The translations under genes and the position numbers were made by a program. From Pseudomonadota bacterium (GTDB lineage: Bacteria > Pseudomonadota > Alphaproteobacteria > Sphingomonadales > Sphingomonadaceae), in contig JAJZQN010000025.1 of NCBI GenBank assembly GCA_021847605.1, positions 1-58,931 of the forward strand: DNA of 58,931 nt, in the 5' to 3' direction. How positions within the stretch are numbered: the stretch's first letter is position 1; every line of letters starts with the position of its first letter. The notes below the pieces were generated by a model. That model saw nothing but the letters and a program-made list of their open reading frames with translations, made no database searches and was not told where the DNA came from. Below are positions 36,811 to 47,152 of this stretch, one piece after another.

Positions 36811-38634
36811 TTATTCCACCGTCACCGACTTGGCCAGATTGCGGGGCTGATCGACGTCCGTCCCCTTCAGTACGGCGACATGATAGGCCAGCAACTGTAC
36901 GGGAACGGCATAGACCATCGGCGCGATCAGCGGATGGACTTTCGGCATGGTGATGGTGGCGATGCAGCCTTCGCCCGCCGCCTGCACCCCGTCATAGTCG
37001 GAAATCAGCACCACCTTGCCGCCGCGCGCCTGCACTTCCTGCATATTGCTGACGGTCTTTTCGAACAAAGGCCCGCTGGGCGCGATGCAGATGACCGGCA
37101 CCAGTTCGTCGATCAGGGCGATGGGGCCATGCTTCATCTCGCCAGCGGCATAGCCCTCGGCATGGATATAGCTGATTTCCTTGAGCTTCAGCGCCCCTTC
37201 CAGCGCCAGCGGATAATCGGTGCCGCGGCCGAGATAGAGGACGTCGCGGGCCGGGACGATATGATGGGCCATCGCCTCGATCGCTTCGTCATAGGCGAGC
37301 GCGCCGTTGATCGCGGCGGGCGCTTCGGCGAGGTGACGGACGATTTCCTTTTCGTCTTTCGCATCCAGATGCCCCTTGGCGCGGGCAAGGTTGGCGGCGA
37401 AGGCCGCCAGCACCGCAAGCTGGCAGGTGAAAGCCTTGGTCGAGGCGACGCCTATTTCCGGGCCGGCATGGGTGGGGAGCAGCAGGTCCGCCTCCCGCGC
37501 CATGGAGCTGGTGGGGACGTTGACCACGACGGCGATCTTCTGCCCCTGTGCGCGGGCATAGCGCAGCGCGGCCAGCGTGTCGGCGGTTTCGCCCGACTGG
37601 CTGATGAAGAGGGCGAGGCCGCCCTCCTCCATCACCGGCTCGCGATAGCGGAATTCCGACGCGAAATCGAGGTCGACGGGAACGCGGGCGAATTGTTCGA
37701 ACCAGTAGCGCGCGACCATGCCGGCATAGAAGCTGGTGCCGCAGGCGACGATGGTGACGCGGCGAATGGCCGACAGGTCGAAGTCCGGGATCGGCAGCGA
37801 CACGCGGTCGTCCATCCGTTGCAGATAGGCCTTGAGCGTCTGGGCCACGACGACGGGCTGCTCGTAAATTTCCTTCTGCATGAAATGGCGATGATTGCCC
37901 TTGTCGATCATCGCGCCGGACACGCCGGAAATGGTGACGGGACGTTCGACGGGGTTGTTATCCTTGTCGAAAATCTCTGCGCCATCCTTGGTGATGACGA
38001 CCCAGTCGCCCTCCTCCAGATAGGCGATACGCTGCGTCAGCGGCGCCAGCGCCAGCGCGTCGGAGCCGAGGAACGTCTCGCCATCGCCATAGCCCACGAC
38101 CAGCGGCGAACCGAGGCGCGCGCCGATCAGCATGTCGGGATGGCTTTTGAACAGGATCGCGAGTGCAAAGGCGCCGTGCAGGCGCGGCAAGACCTGCGCC
38201 ACCGCATCCCTGGGGCTGGCGCCCTGCTCCACCAGTTCGCTGACCAGATGGGCGACGACTTCGGTATCGGTCTGGCTGTCGAAGCTGCGGCCGCGGGCGA
38301 TCAGTTCATCGCGCAGGGCTTTGAAATTCTCGATAATGCCGTTGTGGACCAGCGCGACTTCCTGCGTCGCGTGGGGATGCGCGTTGCTGGTCGTGGGCGC
38401 GCCATGGGTGGCCCAGCGGGTATGGGCGATGCCGGTGAAGCCGGGTAGCGGCTGATCGCGCAGGACGGTGACGAGATTGGCGAGCTTGCCCTCCGCCCGG
38501 CGGCGCTCGATCGCGCCGGCATGGACGGTGGCGACGCCCGCGCTGTCATAGCCGCGATATTCGAGCCGTTTCAAACCATCGACCAGTCGCCCCGCAACCT
38601 CGTCCTTGCCGATGATACCGATGATACCGCACAT
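36811..38634 (-). CDS. glmS: Glutamine-fructose-6-phosphate aminotransferase
   Basis: This 607-residue enzyme makes glucosamine 6-phosphate, the first step towards UDP-GlcNAc. The nucleophile C2 is in MCGIIGIIG. The glutaminase domain covers about residues 1-240 and two SIS domains follow (CGTSFYAG, SQSGETADTLAAL, ESYIHAEGYAAGEMKHGP-like block). The C terminus PRNLAKSVTVE is standard. GlmU, two genes downstream in the pathway, is encoded nearby at 39631. Confidence 0.97.
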   Translation of the reverse strand: MCGIIGIIGKDEVAGRLVDGLKRLEYRGYDSAGVATVHAGAIERRRAEGKLANLVTVLRDQPLPGFTGIAHTRWATHGAPTTSNAHPHATQEVALVHNGIIENFKALRDELIARGRSFDSQTDTEVVAHLVSELVEQGASPRDAVAQVLPRLHGAFALAILFKSHPDMLIGARLGSPLVVGYGDGETFLGSDALALAPLTQRIAYLEEGDWVVITKDGAEIFDKDNNPVERPVTISGVSGAMIDKGNHRHFMQKEIYEQPVVVAQTLKAYLQRMDDRVSLPIPDFDLSAIRRVTIVACGTSFYAGMVARYWFEQFARVPVDLDFASEFRYREPVMEEGGLALFISQSGETADTLAALRYARAQGQKIAVVVNVPTSSMAREADLLLPTHAGPEIGVASTKAFTCQLAVLAAFAANLARAKGHLDAKDEKEIVRHLAEAPAAINGALAYDEAIEAMAHHIVPARDVLYLGRGTDYPLALEGALKLKEISYIHAEGYAAGEMKHGPIALIDELVPVICIAPSGPLFEKTVSNMQEVQARGGKVVLISDYDGVQAAGEGCIATITMPKVHPLIAPMVYAVPVQLLAYHVAVLKGTDVDQPRNLAKSVTVE

Positions 38635-38761
38635 GTAGGAAAGCCCCGTCGAACCGAAAAAACAATATAGGCACCGCCATAGCGGGCGAAAGTGGCCATG
38701 CCATTAATGCCGCCCCGACAACAAGGGGCAGTCGGCGGGCACCCCGATATTTAGCGTTCAG

Positions 38762-39634
38762 TCAGCGCGGTCGGATGGTGATGAGCCAGATGTCGGGCGG
38801 CGCCAGCATGCGGAACGGCAGGCCACTGGTCCCCACGCCCGCCGCAACGATCATCTGCCGCGCGCCTTCGCTATAGCGACCACAGGCATAGCGGGTGCCA
38901 TAGCGGGAGGGGACGTACACGATGCCCGCAAAGGGAAAGGCGATCTGGCCGCAATGGGTATGCCCGACCAGGGTCAGCGACGGACGGTCGGGCAGCCGCG
39001 GGAAGATGTCGGGACCATGCGCGAGGAAGACCGGCACGCCGCCGTCCTTTTCCATCGCCTGCGCCGTGTCGACGATGTCGGGTTTGCGCGTATAAATATC
39101 CTGCAAACCGCCGATCACCAGCGGCCCGCGCCGGATCACGCCATCCTGTAGCAGGGTGATGCCGATATGGGCGAAGGCAGCCTGCCAGTCCGGTCCGCTC
39201 AATGCGCGGCGGTTCTTCTTGCTGCGGCTGTCATGATTGCCCAGCACGGCGACCACGCCCATCGGTGCGCGCAGCCCGGCAAAGGGAGCGATGCTGGCCC
39301 GCGCGTCATAAATGGCTGCGCCCTTGTCATCGCCAATATAATCGCCGCCCAGCAGGATGAGGTCGGCCCCAAGCGCATTGATCTGCGCCACGATGCGCGC
39401 CATGCGTTCGGGGCTGTTGTCCGGTCCCGACAAATGGGTGTCGGTGAGCAAGGCGACAGTGATCGGCGTGGGCGGCGCATCCTTGGGCCAGGGGAGCGCA
39501 ATGTCCGCGCGGCGGACGATAGGCATGGCCCGCGCGTTGAGCAGCAGCCAGCCAGCCCCCGCCACGCCCAGCAGGACAAGCAGGACAAGCAGGACAAGCC
39601 CGGCAATGACGGGATGACGACGCGGAAAACTCAA
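38762..39634 (-). CDS. Membrane-anchored metallophosphoesterase
   Basis: This 290-residue protein has an N-terminal membrane helix (residues 8-31) and a calcineurin-like phosphoesterase domain. The metal motifs are DTHL, GGDYIGD, GNHD, AHGPD and GHTHCGQ, so all five blocks are there. Membrane-anchored relatives such as YaeI and LpxH-like proteins hydrolyse phospholipid or nucleotide phosphate esters; the substrate here is unknown. The start is TTG in TTGA, overlapping the glmU stop. The helix is encoded by a 9-nt tandem repeat. Confidence 0.85.
   Translation of the reverse strand: MSFPRRHPVIAGLVLLVLLVLLGVAGAGWLLLNARAMPIVRRADIALPWPKDAPPTPITVALLTDTHLSGPDNSPERMARIVAQINALGADLILLGGDYIGDDKGAAIYDARASIAPFAGLRAPMGVVAVLGNHDSRSKKNRRALSGPDWQAAFAHIGITLLQDGVIRRGPLVIGGLQDIYTRKPDIVDTAQAMEKDGGVPVFLAHGPDIFPRLPDRPSLTLVGHTHCGQIAFPFAGIVYVPSRYGTRYACGRYSEGARQMIVAAGVGTSGLPFRMLAPPDIWLITIRPR
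39569..39599. repeat. 9-nt tandem repeat in the metallophosphoesterase membrane helix
   Basis: CAGGACAAG is repeated about 3.4 times in a row. It encodes repeated LVL units of the N-terminal membrane helix. A change in copy number would keep the frame and lengthen or shorten the helix by three residues. Confidence 0.75.
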
Positions 39635-40983
39635 GCCTTTGCGGCCTTTTTCGCCTTCATCCGGTCACGGAAAGCGGCGGCCCAACCGGGCTTTTCCACC
39701 TGTTCCGGGCGCACGAGACACAGCGCATCGGCGGCGACCGGGCGGATGACGACGCTGCCCGCCGCGACGATGGCGCCATCGCCGATCACGGCCGGCGCGA
39801 CCAGCGCGCTGTTCGATCCGATGAAGGCACCGGCCCCGATCTGCGTCTTATATTTGAAGAAGCCGTCATAGTTACAGGTGATGGTGCCAGCGCCGATATT
39901 GGCGCCCGCGCCCACGCTGGCGTCGCCGATATAGGAAAGGTGATTGACCTTTGCGCCCTCCCCCAAGGTCGCCTTCTTGATCTCGACAAAATTGCCGACT
40001 CTGGCCTTTGCACCGATTTCTGCGCCGGGACGCAGCCGGGCGTAGGGGCCGATGTCCGCGCCGCTTTCGACGCTGGCCCCCTCCAAATGGGAGAAAGCGT
40101 GGATCGTCACGTGATCGGCCACGGTGACGCCGGGACCGAAGACGACATTGGGTTCGACCACGACGTCGCGGCCCAGCACCGTATCATGGCTGAAGAACAC
40201 CGTATCGGGCGCGACCAATGTCACGCCGTCGCGCATCGCTTCGGTCCGACGGCGCGCCTGCCACAGCGACTCTACACCGGCCAGTTCGATGCGGCTGTTG
40301 ACGCCCGCCACTTCCCACGCCTGCGTTTCGATCACCGCGCTGGTGGCGCCGGGCAGCATGACGATGTCGGGCAGATAATATTCGCCAGCGGCATTATCAT
40401 TGCCGATCTGATCCAGCAGCACGAACAGGTCGGTCGAGCGCACCGCCATCAGGCCGCTGTTACACAGGGTCACGGCGCGTTCGTCTTCGCTGGCGTCCTT
40501 ATACTCGACCATCTTGTCGATGACACCCTGCCCATCGGCGATGATGCGGCCATAGGCGGCGGCATCATCCGGGCGGAAACCCAGAACCACGGCGCGCGGT
40601 TCGTCCCCGCGATTGAGCCGGTCCAGCATCGCCCGCATCGTTTCAGGCTGCACCAGCGGCACGTCGCCATAGAGGATCAGCACATCGCCCGCGAAACCGG
40701 CCAGCGCGTCATGCGCCTGTGCCACGGCATGGCCGGTGCCAAGCTGTTTGTCCTGCACCGCGATGACAGCTCCAGTCCCTGCTACAGCCTGTTCCACCTG
40801 TTCGCGACCGGCGCCGACAACGACGACCTGCCGTTCTGGGGCCAGCGACGCCGTGCCGGCCAGCAAATGCAGCAGCATGGGGCGGCCGGCGATGGGATGC
40901 AGCACCTTGTGCAGGGAGGATTTCATGCGCGTCCCCTGCCCGGCGGCGAGGATGATGACAGCGAGGGGGCGGTTGGCGGTCAC
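39631..40983 (-). CDS. glmU: Bifunctional GlcNAc-1-phosphate uridyltransferase / glucosamine-1-phosphate acetyltransferase
   Basis: This 450-residue enzyme makes UDP-GlcNAc. The N-terminal pyrophosphorylase domain has LAVIILAAGQGTRMKS and the LYGDVPL block. The C-terminal half is a left-handed beta-helix with hexapeptide repeats, containing NFVEIKKA and the catalytic HLSYIGDASVG. The frame is open to 41067, but a GTG at 40983 gives the standard length and is the start I chose. It diverges from gph. Confidence 0.94.
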   Translation of the reverse strand: MTANRPLAVIILAAGQGTRMKSSLHKVLHPIAGRPMLLHLLAGTASLAPERQVVVVGAGREQVEQAVAGTGAVIAVQDKQLGTGHAVAQAHDALAGFAGDVLILYGDVPLVQPETMRAMLDRLNRGDEPRAVVLGFRPDDAAAYGRIIADGQGVIDKMVEYKDASEDERAVTLCNSGLMAVRSTDLFVLLDQIGNDNAAGEYYLPDIVMLPGATSAVIETQAWEVAGVNSRIELAGVESLWQARRRTEAMRDGVTLVAPDTVFFSHDTVLGRDVVVEPNVVFGPGVTVADHVTIHAFSHLEGASVESGADIGPYARLRPGAEIGAKARVGNFVEIKKATLGEGAKVNHLSYIGDASVGAGANIGAGTITCNYDGFFKYKTQIGAGAFIGSNSALVAPAVIGDGAIVAAGSVVIRPVAADALCLVRPEQVEKPGWAAAFRDRMKAKKAAKA

Positions 40984-41076
40984 TTTCGACTGATCCCTGT
41001 CCAGAAACGATGAACTGACACGCCCTCTGCCATGTTTGACTTGCCATTGCCACCTCGGGCGCGGCATGGCCGGGCA

Positions 41077-41775
41077 ATGGCAGCGAGATTATCAGACCCC
41101 CTACCCACCGGCGCGATCCCCTTCGATATTGTCGGTTTCGACCTGGACGGCACGTTGATCGATACCAGCGGCGATCTGGCGGCAGCGGTCAACCATGCAT
41201 TGGGTACGATCGGCCGGGCGCCCTTTCCCGTGGCGGCGATCCATCCCTTTGTCGGCAAGGGGGCCAGGGTCATGCTGCAACGCGCGCTCGATGCGTCGGG
41301 CGGCTATGACGAGGCGCTGCTGACCGGATTGCTGCCGATCCTGCTCGATTATTATGAGCAAAATCTGGCGATCCATTCCCTGCCCTATCCCGGCCTGATC
41401 GCGGCCATGGATGCGTTGAGCGCGCGTGGCGTGAAACTGGCCATCTGCACCAACAAGGCGGAACGCTTTACCGTCCCCCTGATGCATCAGATCGGGCTGG
41501 CGGACCGGTTCGCCTCCATCGTGGCGGGCGATACGGTGGGCGTGTCCAAACCCGATCCTGCCCCGATCCATGAAATGATCGCACGGGCAGGCGGCGGGCG
41601 CACCATCTTCATCGGCGACACGATCAACGATATTGCCGGTGCCCGCAACGCCGCCATCCCCAGCATCGCGGTCAGCTTCGGTTTCCTAGATGGCCCGGTC
41701 GAAGAGTTGAACGCCGATGGCGTCATCCACCATTTCGACGAGCTGGTGCCAATGCTGGAATCCTGGCCGGCATGA
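41077..41775 (+). CDS. gph: Phosphoglycolate phosphatase-type HAD hydrolase
   Basis: This protein of about 232 residues has the HAD motifs GFDLDGTLIDT (nucleophile Asp), ICTNK, the lysine of VSKPDP and the acidic pair of IGDTINDI. These fit Gph, which removes phosphate from 2-phosphoglycolate. An in-frame ATG at 41032 would add 15 residues; neither start has a strong ribosome site. The stop overlaps the next gene by 4 nt. Confidence 0.85.
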   Translation: MAARLSDPLPTGAIPFDIVGFDLDGTLIDTSGDLAAAVNHALGTIGRAPFPVAAIHPFVGKGARVMLQRALDASGGYDEALLTGLLPILLDYYEQNLAIHSLPYPGLIAAMDALSARGVKLAICTNKAERFTVPLMHQIGLADRFASIVAGDTVGVSKPDPAPIHEMIARAGGGRTIFIGDTINDIAGARNAAIPSIAVSFGFLDGPVEELNADGVIHHFDELVPMLESWPA

Positions 41776-42533
41776 CCCTTCGGCTGGAGCAGGATGGCGC
41801 GATCGCCCGGCTGCTGATCGACCGGCCGGAACGACGCAACGCCATGACGCAGGCGATGTGGCAGGCGCTGCCTGCACTGGTGCAGCAGGCGATGGTCGAT
41901 GATGCGATCCGGGTGCTGATCCTGACGAGCGCGACCCCCGGCCTGTTCTGTGCAGGGGCGGACATTGACGAATTTGCGCGGGAATCGGGCGATGCCGACT
42001 GGCGTACCGCCAATCAGGCGGCGATCCGATCCACCCAATATGCACTGGCCCATGCGGAAAAGCCGGTGATCGCGGCGATCGATGGCGATTGCGTGGGCGG
42101 TGGGTGCGGCCTCGCCATCGCCTGTGACATGCGGATTGCCGCCCCCACGGCACGGCTGGGCATCACGCCTGCAAAGCTGGGCATCGTCTATTCCCTGTTC
42201 GACACCAAATTGCTGGTCGATCTGGTGGGGCCAGCCTGGGCGAAGCGCATCCTGTTCACCGCCGCGCTGCATGATGCAGACACCGCCCTGTCGATCGGGC
42301 TGATCGACGAAGTGGCGGATGAGCCACTGGCAGCCGCCACCGCGCTGGCCCATAACATCGCCGCCAATGCCCAACATTCGATCCGGTCGAGCAAGGCGTT
42401 CATCCGCCACATCCTGGATGGTCAGGCCGATGACGACGCGGTGACGCTGAACCTGTTCCGCGACGCCTTTGCCCGCGCCGATTTTGCCGAGGGCGTCGCC
42501 GCGTTTCGGGAAAAGCGCCGCCCGAGCTTCTGA
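41772..42533 (+). CDS. Enoyl-CoA hydratase/isomerase (crotonase) family protein
   Basis: This 253-residue protein has the crotonase fold. The oxyanion-hole blocks CAGADIDEF and GDCVGGGCGLAIACD are clear. Both glutamates used by typical hydratases are replaced: the block usually GGGCELA reads GGGCGLA, and the usual PE of the second block reads PA (ITPAKLG). It may therefore catalyse a different reaction, such as isomerisation, decarboxylation or thioester cleavage. It overlaps gph as ATGA. Confidence 0.85.
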   Translation: MTLRLEQDGAIARLLIDRPERRNAMTQAMWQALPALVQQAMVDDAIRVLILTSATPGLFCAGADIDEFARESGDADWRTANQAAIRSTQYALAHAEKPVIAAIDGDCVGGGCGLAIACDMRIAAPTARLGITPAKLGIVYSLFDTKLLVDLVGPAWAKRILFTAALHDADTALSIGLIDEVADEPLAAATALAHNIAANAQHSIRSSKAFIRHILDGQADDDAVTLNLFRDAFARADFAEGVAAFREKRRPSF

Positions 42534-42662
42534 AGTCAGCCTTTGACAGTCCGACGCATCGAGAGGCTTTTGTTAACCGGCAGGCGGTAGCGATGGCCGT
42601 TCCCGGGATCGGCCCTGCCGCAGCCCATTTTCGATCAGAACAGAAAGAGACGGCGCCACAGC

Positions 42663-43835
42663 GTGGGAGAGAATTTCGCCTTTTTCCTGCCAGTCATGAT
42701 GGCCGGTTTTGGCATCGCCTTCCTCATCATCTGGGGTTGGGGTGCGCGGGAGGCCGGATGGTGGAGCGGCGGATTTTTCTCGGTAACGGGCGGTTTTGCC
42801 GTGCCGGTGGCCTTTGCAGCCTATCCCACGCATGTCTGGGGCATCGTCGCGGACCTGATGTTCGCTACCGGATTTCTGTTCTTCAGCCAGGCATTGCTGG
42901 ATCGATGGCGCCGCAACTGGATGCTGACGCTGCGGTGGTCGATATGGGGGCTTTCCCTGTGCCTGTGCGCGCTGGGTCTTGTTTTGGGGAATGTGCCGTT
43001 CGAACTGGTCGCGTCGGACATTGGCTGCTTCCTGCTCATTTCCATTCCTTTGATCGTGGCGCGCGGACAGTTACGAAGCTGGCCGGATCGAGCGCTTTAC
43101 GCCGCAGCAACGCTGATCGCGCTCGACAATCTGCTGCGCGGCAGCAGCGTATCTTTCACCCTGCCCGACGGCGTGGAATTACGCGACAGCCAATATGCGT
43201 TCCTGATGCAGGCACTGGCCTGCATATTCGGACTGTTCCTGGCCTTGTCTGCGCTGGCCGCGTCGATGCGCGACGTGCTGGCCCGATACCGTCATGACGC
43301 CCATGTCGATCCGCTGTCGGGCCTGCTCAATCGGCGTGGTTTTGAAGAAGCCGTTGCCCGGCTCCAGCGCCGCGACGCCATGGGCGGCAGCCTGATCGCG
43401 TGCGACATCGATCATTTCAAGGTGGTCAATGACAGCCATGGCCATGATATGGGCGATCAGGTGATCATATCGCTGGCGCAGACATTGCGGCTGCTGGCAC
43501 CCGCCGACGCCGTGGTCGCGCGTTTCGGCGGCGAGGAATTCATCCTGCTGTTGCCCGGCATCGATCCTGCTGCGGCCGGGGGCATTGCCGATGCAATGCG
43601 CCTGCGCTTCGCCGAACAGGCTGCGCCCCGGCTGGGCCTGCCCGGCATATTGACCGCCAGCTTTGGCCTGACCACGCTCCATTGCGCGGACCGATCCATC
43701 CACGATGCGATCGCCCGCGCCGACAGCGCCCTGTACGAGGCGAAGGGAAGCGGTCGAAATCGCCTCTGTATACGCCGCGCGCTCGCCATGCCGGACATGG
43801 TGCCAGCGACGGAAGGGCAAGTGCGCCGGGTTTGA
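42663..43835 (+). CDS. Membrane-bound diguanylate cyclase (GGDEF domain)
   Basis: This 390-residue protein has six or seven membrane helices (about residues 5-205) and a C-terminal GGDEF domain. The active site reads GGEEF near residue 289, and DIDHFKVVNDSHGHDMGD is intact, so it should make cyclic di-GMP. The inhibitory I-site (RxxD five residues before GGEEF) reads APAD, so product inhibition at that site is probably lost. The start is GTG. The N-terminal domain is not one I can name. Confidence 0.9.
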   Translation: MGENFAFFLPVMMAGFGIAFLIIWGWGAREAGWWSGGFFSVTGGFAVPVAFAAYPTHVWGIVADLMFATGFLFFSQALLDRWRRNWMLTLRWSIWGLSLCLCALGLVLGNVPFELVASDIGCFLLISIPLIVARGQLRSWPDRALYAAATLIALDNLLRGSSVSFTLPDGVELRDSQYAFLMQALACIFGLFLALSALAASMRDVLARYRHDAHVDPLSGLLNRRGFEEAVARLQRRDAMGGSLIACDIDHFKVVNDSHGHDMGDQVIISLAQTLRLLAPADAVVARFGGEEFILLLPGIDPAAAGGIADAMRLRFAEQAAPRLGLPGILTASFGLTTLHCADRSIHDAIARADSALYEAKGSGRNRLCIRRALAMPDMVPATEGQVRRV

Positions 43836-43903
43836 AGGCGTGGACGAGTTGGGGTGGTTGCGAGAGGGCCGCGCTAACCCCGATTATATTCGATAGCTTC
43901 CGT

Positions 43904-44230
43904 TTAGTCGGGATGTTTTTCTTCGCCAAAGACGCCTTCGAACCAATACATCATTGGGTCGCGGAACCACTCCCGATTTACGTCAGTTTCAAACTTAGCG
44001 AACTTGCGCATATCCAGACCATAGCGATAAGCCAAGGCAAGGAACTGCCTCAAATCATCTTCGCTCGGCGTCCGCTTTAAAGTGACGACCAGTCCTTTCG
44101 CGCCGTCCCCCTTTACGCTTTCGACGCAAGAAATGCGCTCCAGCCATTCGAAATAGGCTCTTTCGTCGGCGAGGTGATAAAAAATCACCTCTGTATCCAT
44201 CTGCTCCAACGTAAGAATCTTATCGCCCAT
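43904..44230 (-). CDS. Small protein of unknown function, 108 residues
   Basis: This soluble-looking protein starts MGDKILTLEQMDTEVIFYHL and ends in the aromatic and acidic stretch WFRDPMMYWFEGVFGEEKHPD. The central part (VVTLKRTPSEDDLRQFLALAYRYGLDMRKF) looks like a mixed alpha/beta fold. Base composition is more A+T-rich than its neighbours. I recognise no family. It is convergent with the cyclase gene and lies beyond the lpd terminator, so it probably has its own promoter. Confidence 0.65.
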   Translation of the reverse strand: MGDKILTLEQMDTEVIFYHLADERAYFEWLERISCVESVKGDGAKGLVVTLKRTPSEDDLRQFLALAYRYGLDMRKFAKFETDVNREWFRDPMMYWFEGVFGEEKHPD

Positions 44231-44324
44231 TGCTCTACATAAGCATGCACCGGCGATGGCTTCAATCGAGCGCGCATTTCGCGAACAGCAATGTCCGTTA
44301 ATGATGGAAACCCGACTTCCCAAA

Positions 44325-44355
44325 AAGAAAAGGCCTCCGCGATGCGGAGGCCTTT
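44325..44355 (-). terminator. Intrinsic terminator of the suc-lpd operon
   Basis: On the minus strand a perfect 12-bp stem (44355-44344 with 44340-44329), loop ATC, is followed by a T-rich run (TTTTCTTTTT). It lies about 27 nt after the lpd stop. Confidence 0.9.
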
Positions 44356-44381
44356 CCTGTTCGCCAGCGATGGCAGGGCGA

Positions 44382-45782
44382 TCACATGTGGATCGGCTTG
44401 CCGGTGACGGCCATGGCCGCTTCCTTGATCGCTTCGCTGTGCGTGGGGTGCGCGTGGCAGGTATAGGCGATGTCTTCGCTCGACGCGCCGAATTCCATCG
44501 CCTGTGCCGCCTGCGCAATCATCGTGCCGGCGACGGTGGCGACGATCCATACGCCCAGAACCTTGTCGGTTTCTGCGTCTGCGATGATCTTCACGAAACC
44601 GTCCGGTTCATGATTGGTCTTTGCACGGCTGTTGGCCAGCATCGGGAATTTGCCGACCTTGATCGCGCCCTTTTCCTTGGCCGCTTCTTCGGTCAGGCCC
44701 ACGCCCGCGATTTCCGGCTTGGTATAGACCACGCTGGGGATCACGTCATGGTTCACGATGCCGGTCAGGCCCGCGATATTCTCTGCGACGGCAATGCCTT
44801 CATCCTCGGCCTTGTGCGCCAGCATCGGGCCGGGGATGACGTCACCGATTGCCCAGACGCCGGGAACCTTCGTGCCGAATTCATGATCGGTTTCGATCTG
44901 ACCGCGCGCGTTGAGTTCCAGACCGATCTTGTCGAGGCCGAGGCCTTCGGTGTTGGGACGGCGGCCGATCGACACGAGGACCACATCGGCCTCGATCTTT
45001 TCAGCGTCGCCACCGGCGGCCGGCTCGACGGTCAGGGTCACGCCCTTCTTGCCGACTTCGGCGCCCGTGACCTTCGTGCCGAGCTTATATTCAAAGCCCT
45101 GCTTCTTGAAGATCTTGTTGGCTTCCTTGCGGACTTCGCCGTCCATGCCGGGCAGGATCTGATCGAGATATTCGACGACAGTGACCTTGGCGCCCAGACG
45201 CTTCCACACGCTGCCCAGTTCCAGACCGATGACGCCGCCACCGACGACGACCAGATGGCCGGGAACCTTGTCCAGTTCCAGCGCGCCGGTCGAATCGACG
45301 ATCTTGCCGCCTGCGTTATCGACAGCAACGCCGGGAAGCGGCGCAACCGAAGAACCCGTCGCGATGACGATGTTCTTCGCCGTCACCTTTTCTCCGCCGA
45401 CTTCGACGGTGTTGGCGCCGGTGAAGCTGGCCAGACCCTTAAGCCACGTCACCTTGTTCTTCTTGAACAGATATTCGATGCCGCCGGTCAAACCCTTGAC
45501 CGCGTCGATGCGCTGCCCCTGCATGGTGGACAGGTCCAGGCTCATCTTGTCGATCTTGACGCCCAGCTTGGCGAGCGCGCCATTGGCGGCTTCGTCATAT
45601 AGTTCCGAAGCGTGGAGCAGCGCCTTGGACGGAATGCAACCGACGTTGAGACAGGTGCCGCCCAGCGTTTCACGGCTTTCGGCGCAGGCGGTCTTAAGGC
45701 CAAGCTGCGCGGCACGGATCGCGGCGACATAACCGCCGGGGCCAGCGCCAATTACCAGGACGTCATAATCGAAATCGGACAT
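44382..45782 (-). CDS. lpd: Dihydrolipoyl dehydrogenase (E3)
   Basis: This 466-residue flavoprotein reoxidises the lipoyl groups of 2-oxo acid dehydrogenases. It has the FAD loop IGAGPGGYVAAIRAA, the redox disulphide GGTCLNVGCIPSKALLH, the NAD loop VVGGGVIGLELGS and the C-terminal HAHPTHSEA with the catalytic histidine. Its place after sucB shows that it serves the 2-oxoglutarate dehydrogenase complex. Confidence 0.97.
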   Translation of the reverse strand: MSDFDYDVLVIGAGPGGYVAAIRAAQLGLKTACAESRETLGGTCLNVGCIPSKALLHASELYDEAANGALAKLGVKIDKMSLDLSTMQGQRIDAVKGLTGGIEYLFKKNKVTWLKGLASFTGANTVEVGGEKVTAKNIVIATGSSVAPLPGVAVDNAGGKIVDSTGALELDKVPGHLVVVGGGVIGLELGSVWKRLGAKVTVVEYLDQILPGMDGEVRKEANKIFKKQGFEYKLGTKVTGAEVGKKGVTLTVEPAAGGDAEKIEADVVLVSIGRRPNTEGLGLDKIGLELNARGQIETDHEFGTKVPGVWAIGDVIPGPMLAHKAEDEGIAVAENIAGLTGIVNHDVIPSVVYTKPEIAGVGLTEEAAKEKGAIKVGKFPMLANSRAKTNHEPDGFVKIIADAETDKVLGVWIVATVAGTMIAQAAQAMEFGASSEDIAYTCHAHPTHSEAIKEAAMAVTGKPIHM

Positions 45783-45852
45783 GGGGTTTTCCCTTCTCCC
45801 GTCATGCCAGCCAAACTGGCATCTCTCTCACCCAATTCCAAGGGCCAGAGGC

Positions 45853-45872
45853 GCCCCGGCCGAAGCCGGGGC
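45853..45872 (-). other. Hairpin between sucB and lpd
   Basis: GCCCCGGC pairs with GCCGGGGC around a four-base CGAA loop (TTCG on the minus strand). No T-run follows. It may stabilise the upstream mRNA or slow transcription into lpd. Confidence 0.5.
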
Positions 45873-45890
45873 GAAGTTAAACGAAGTTTA

Positions 45891-47144
<1,254 letters not shown>

Positions 47145-47152
47145 GAGCTGTT

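Noticed and set aside
38635..38761. A glmS ribozyme or other riboswitch upstream of glmS
   Set aside because: The 127-nt leader shows no conserved glmS ribozyme elements, which are in any case typical of Gram-positive bacteria.
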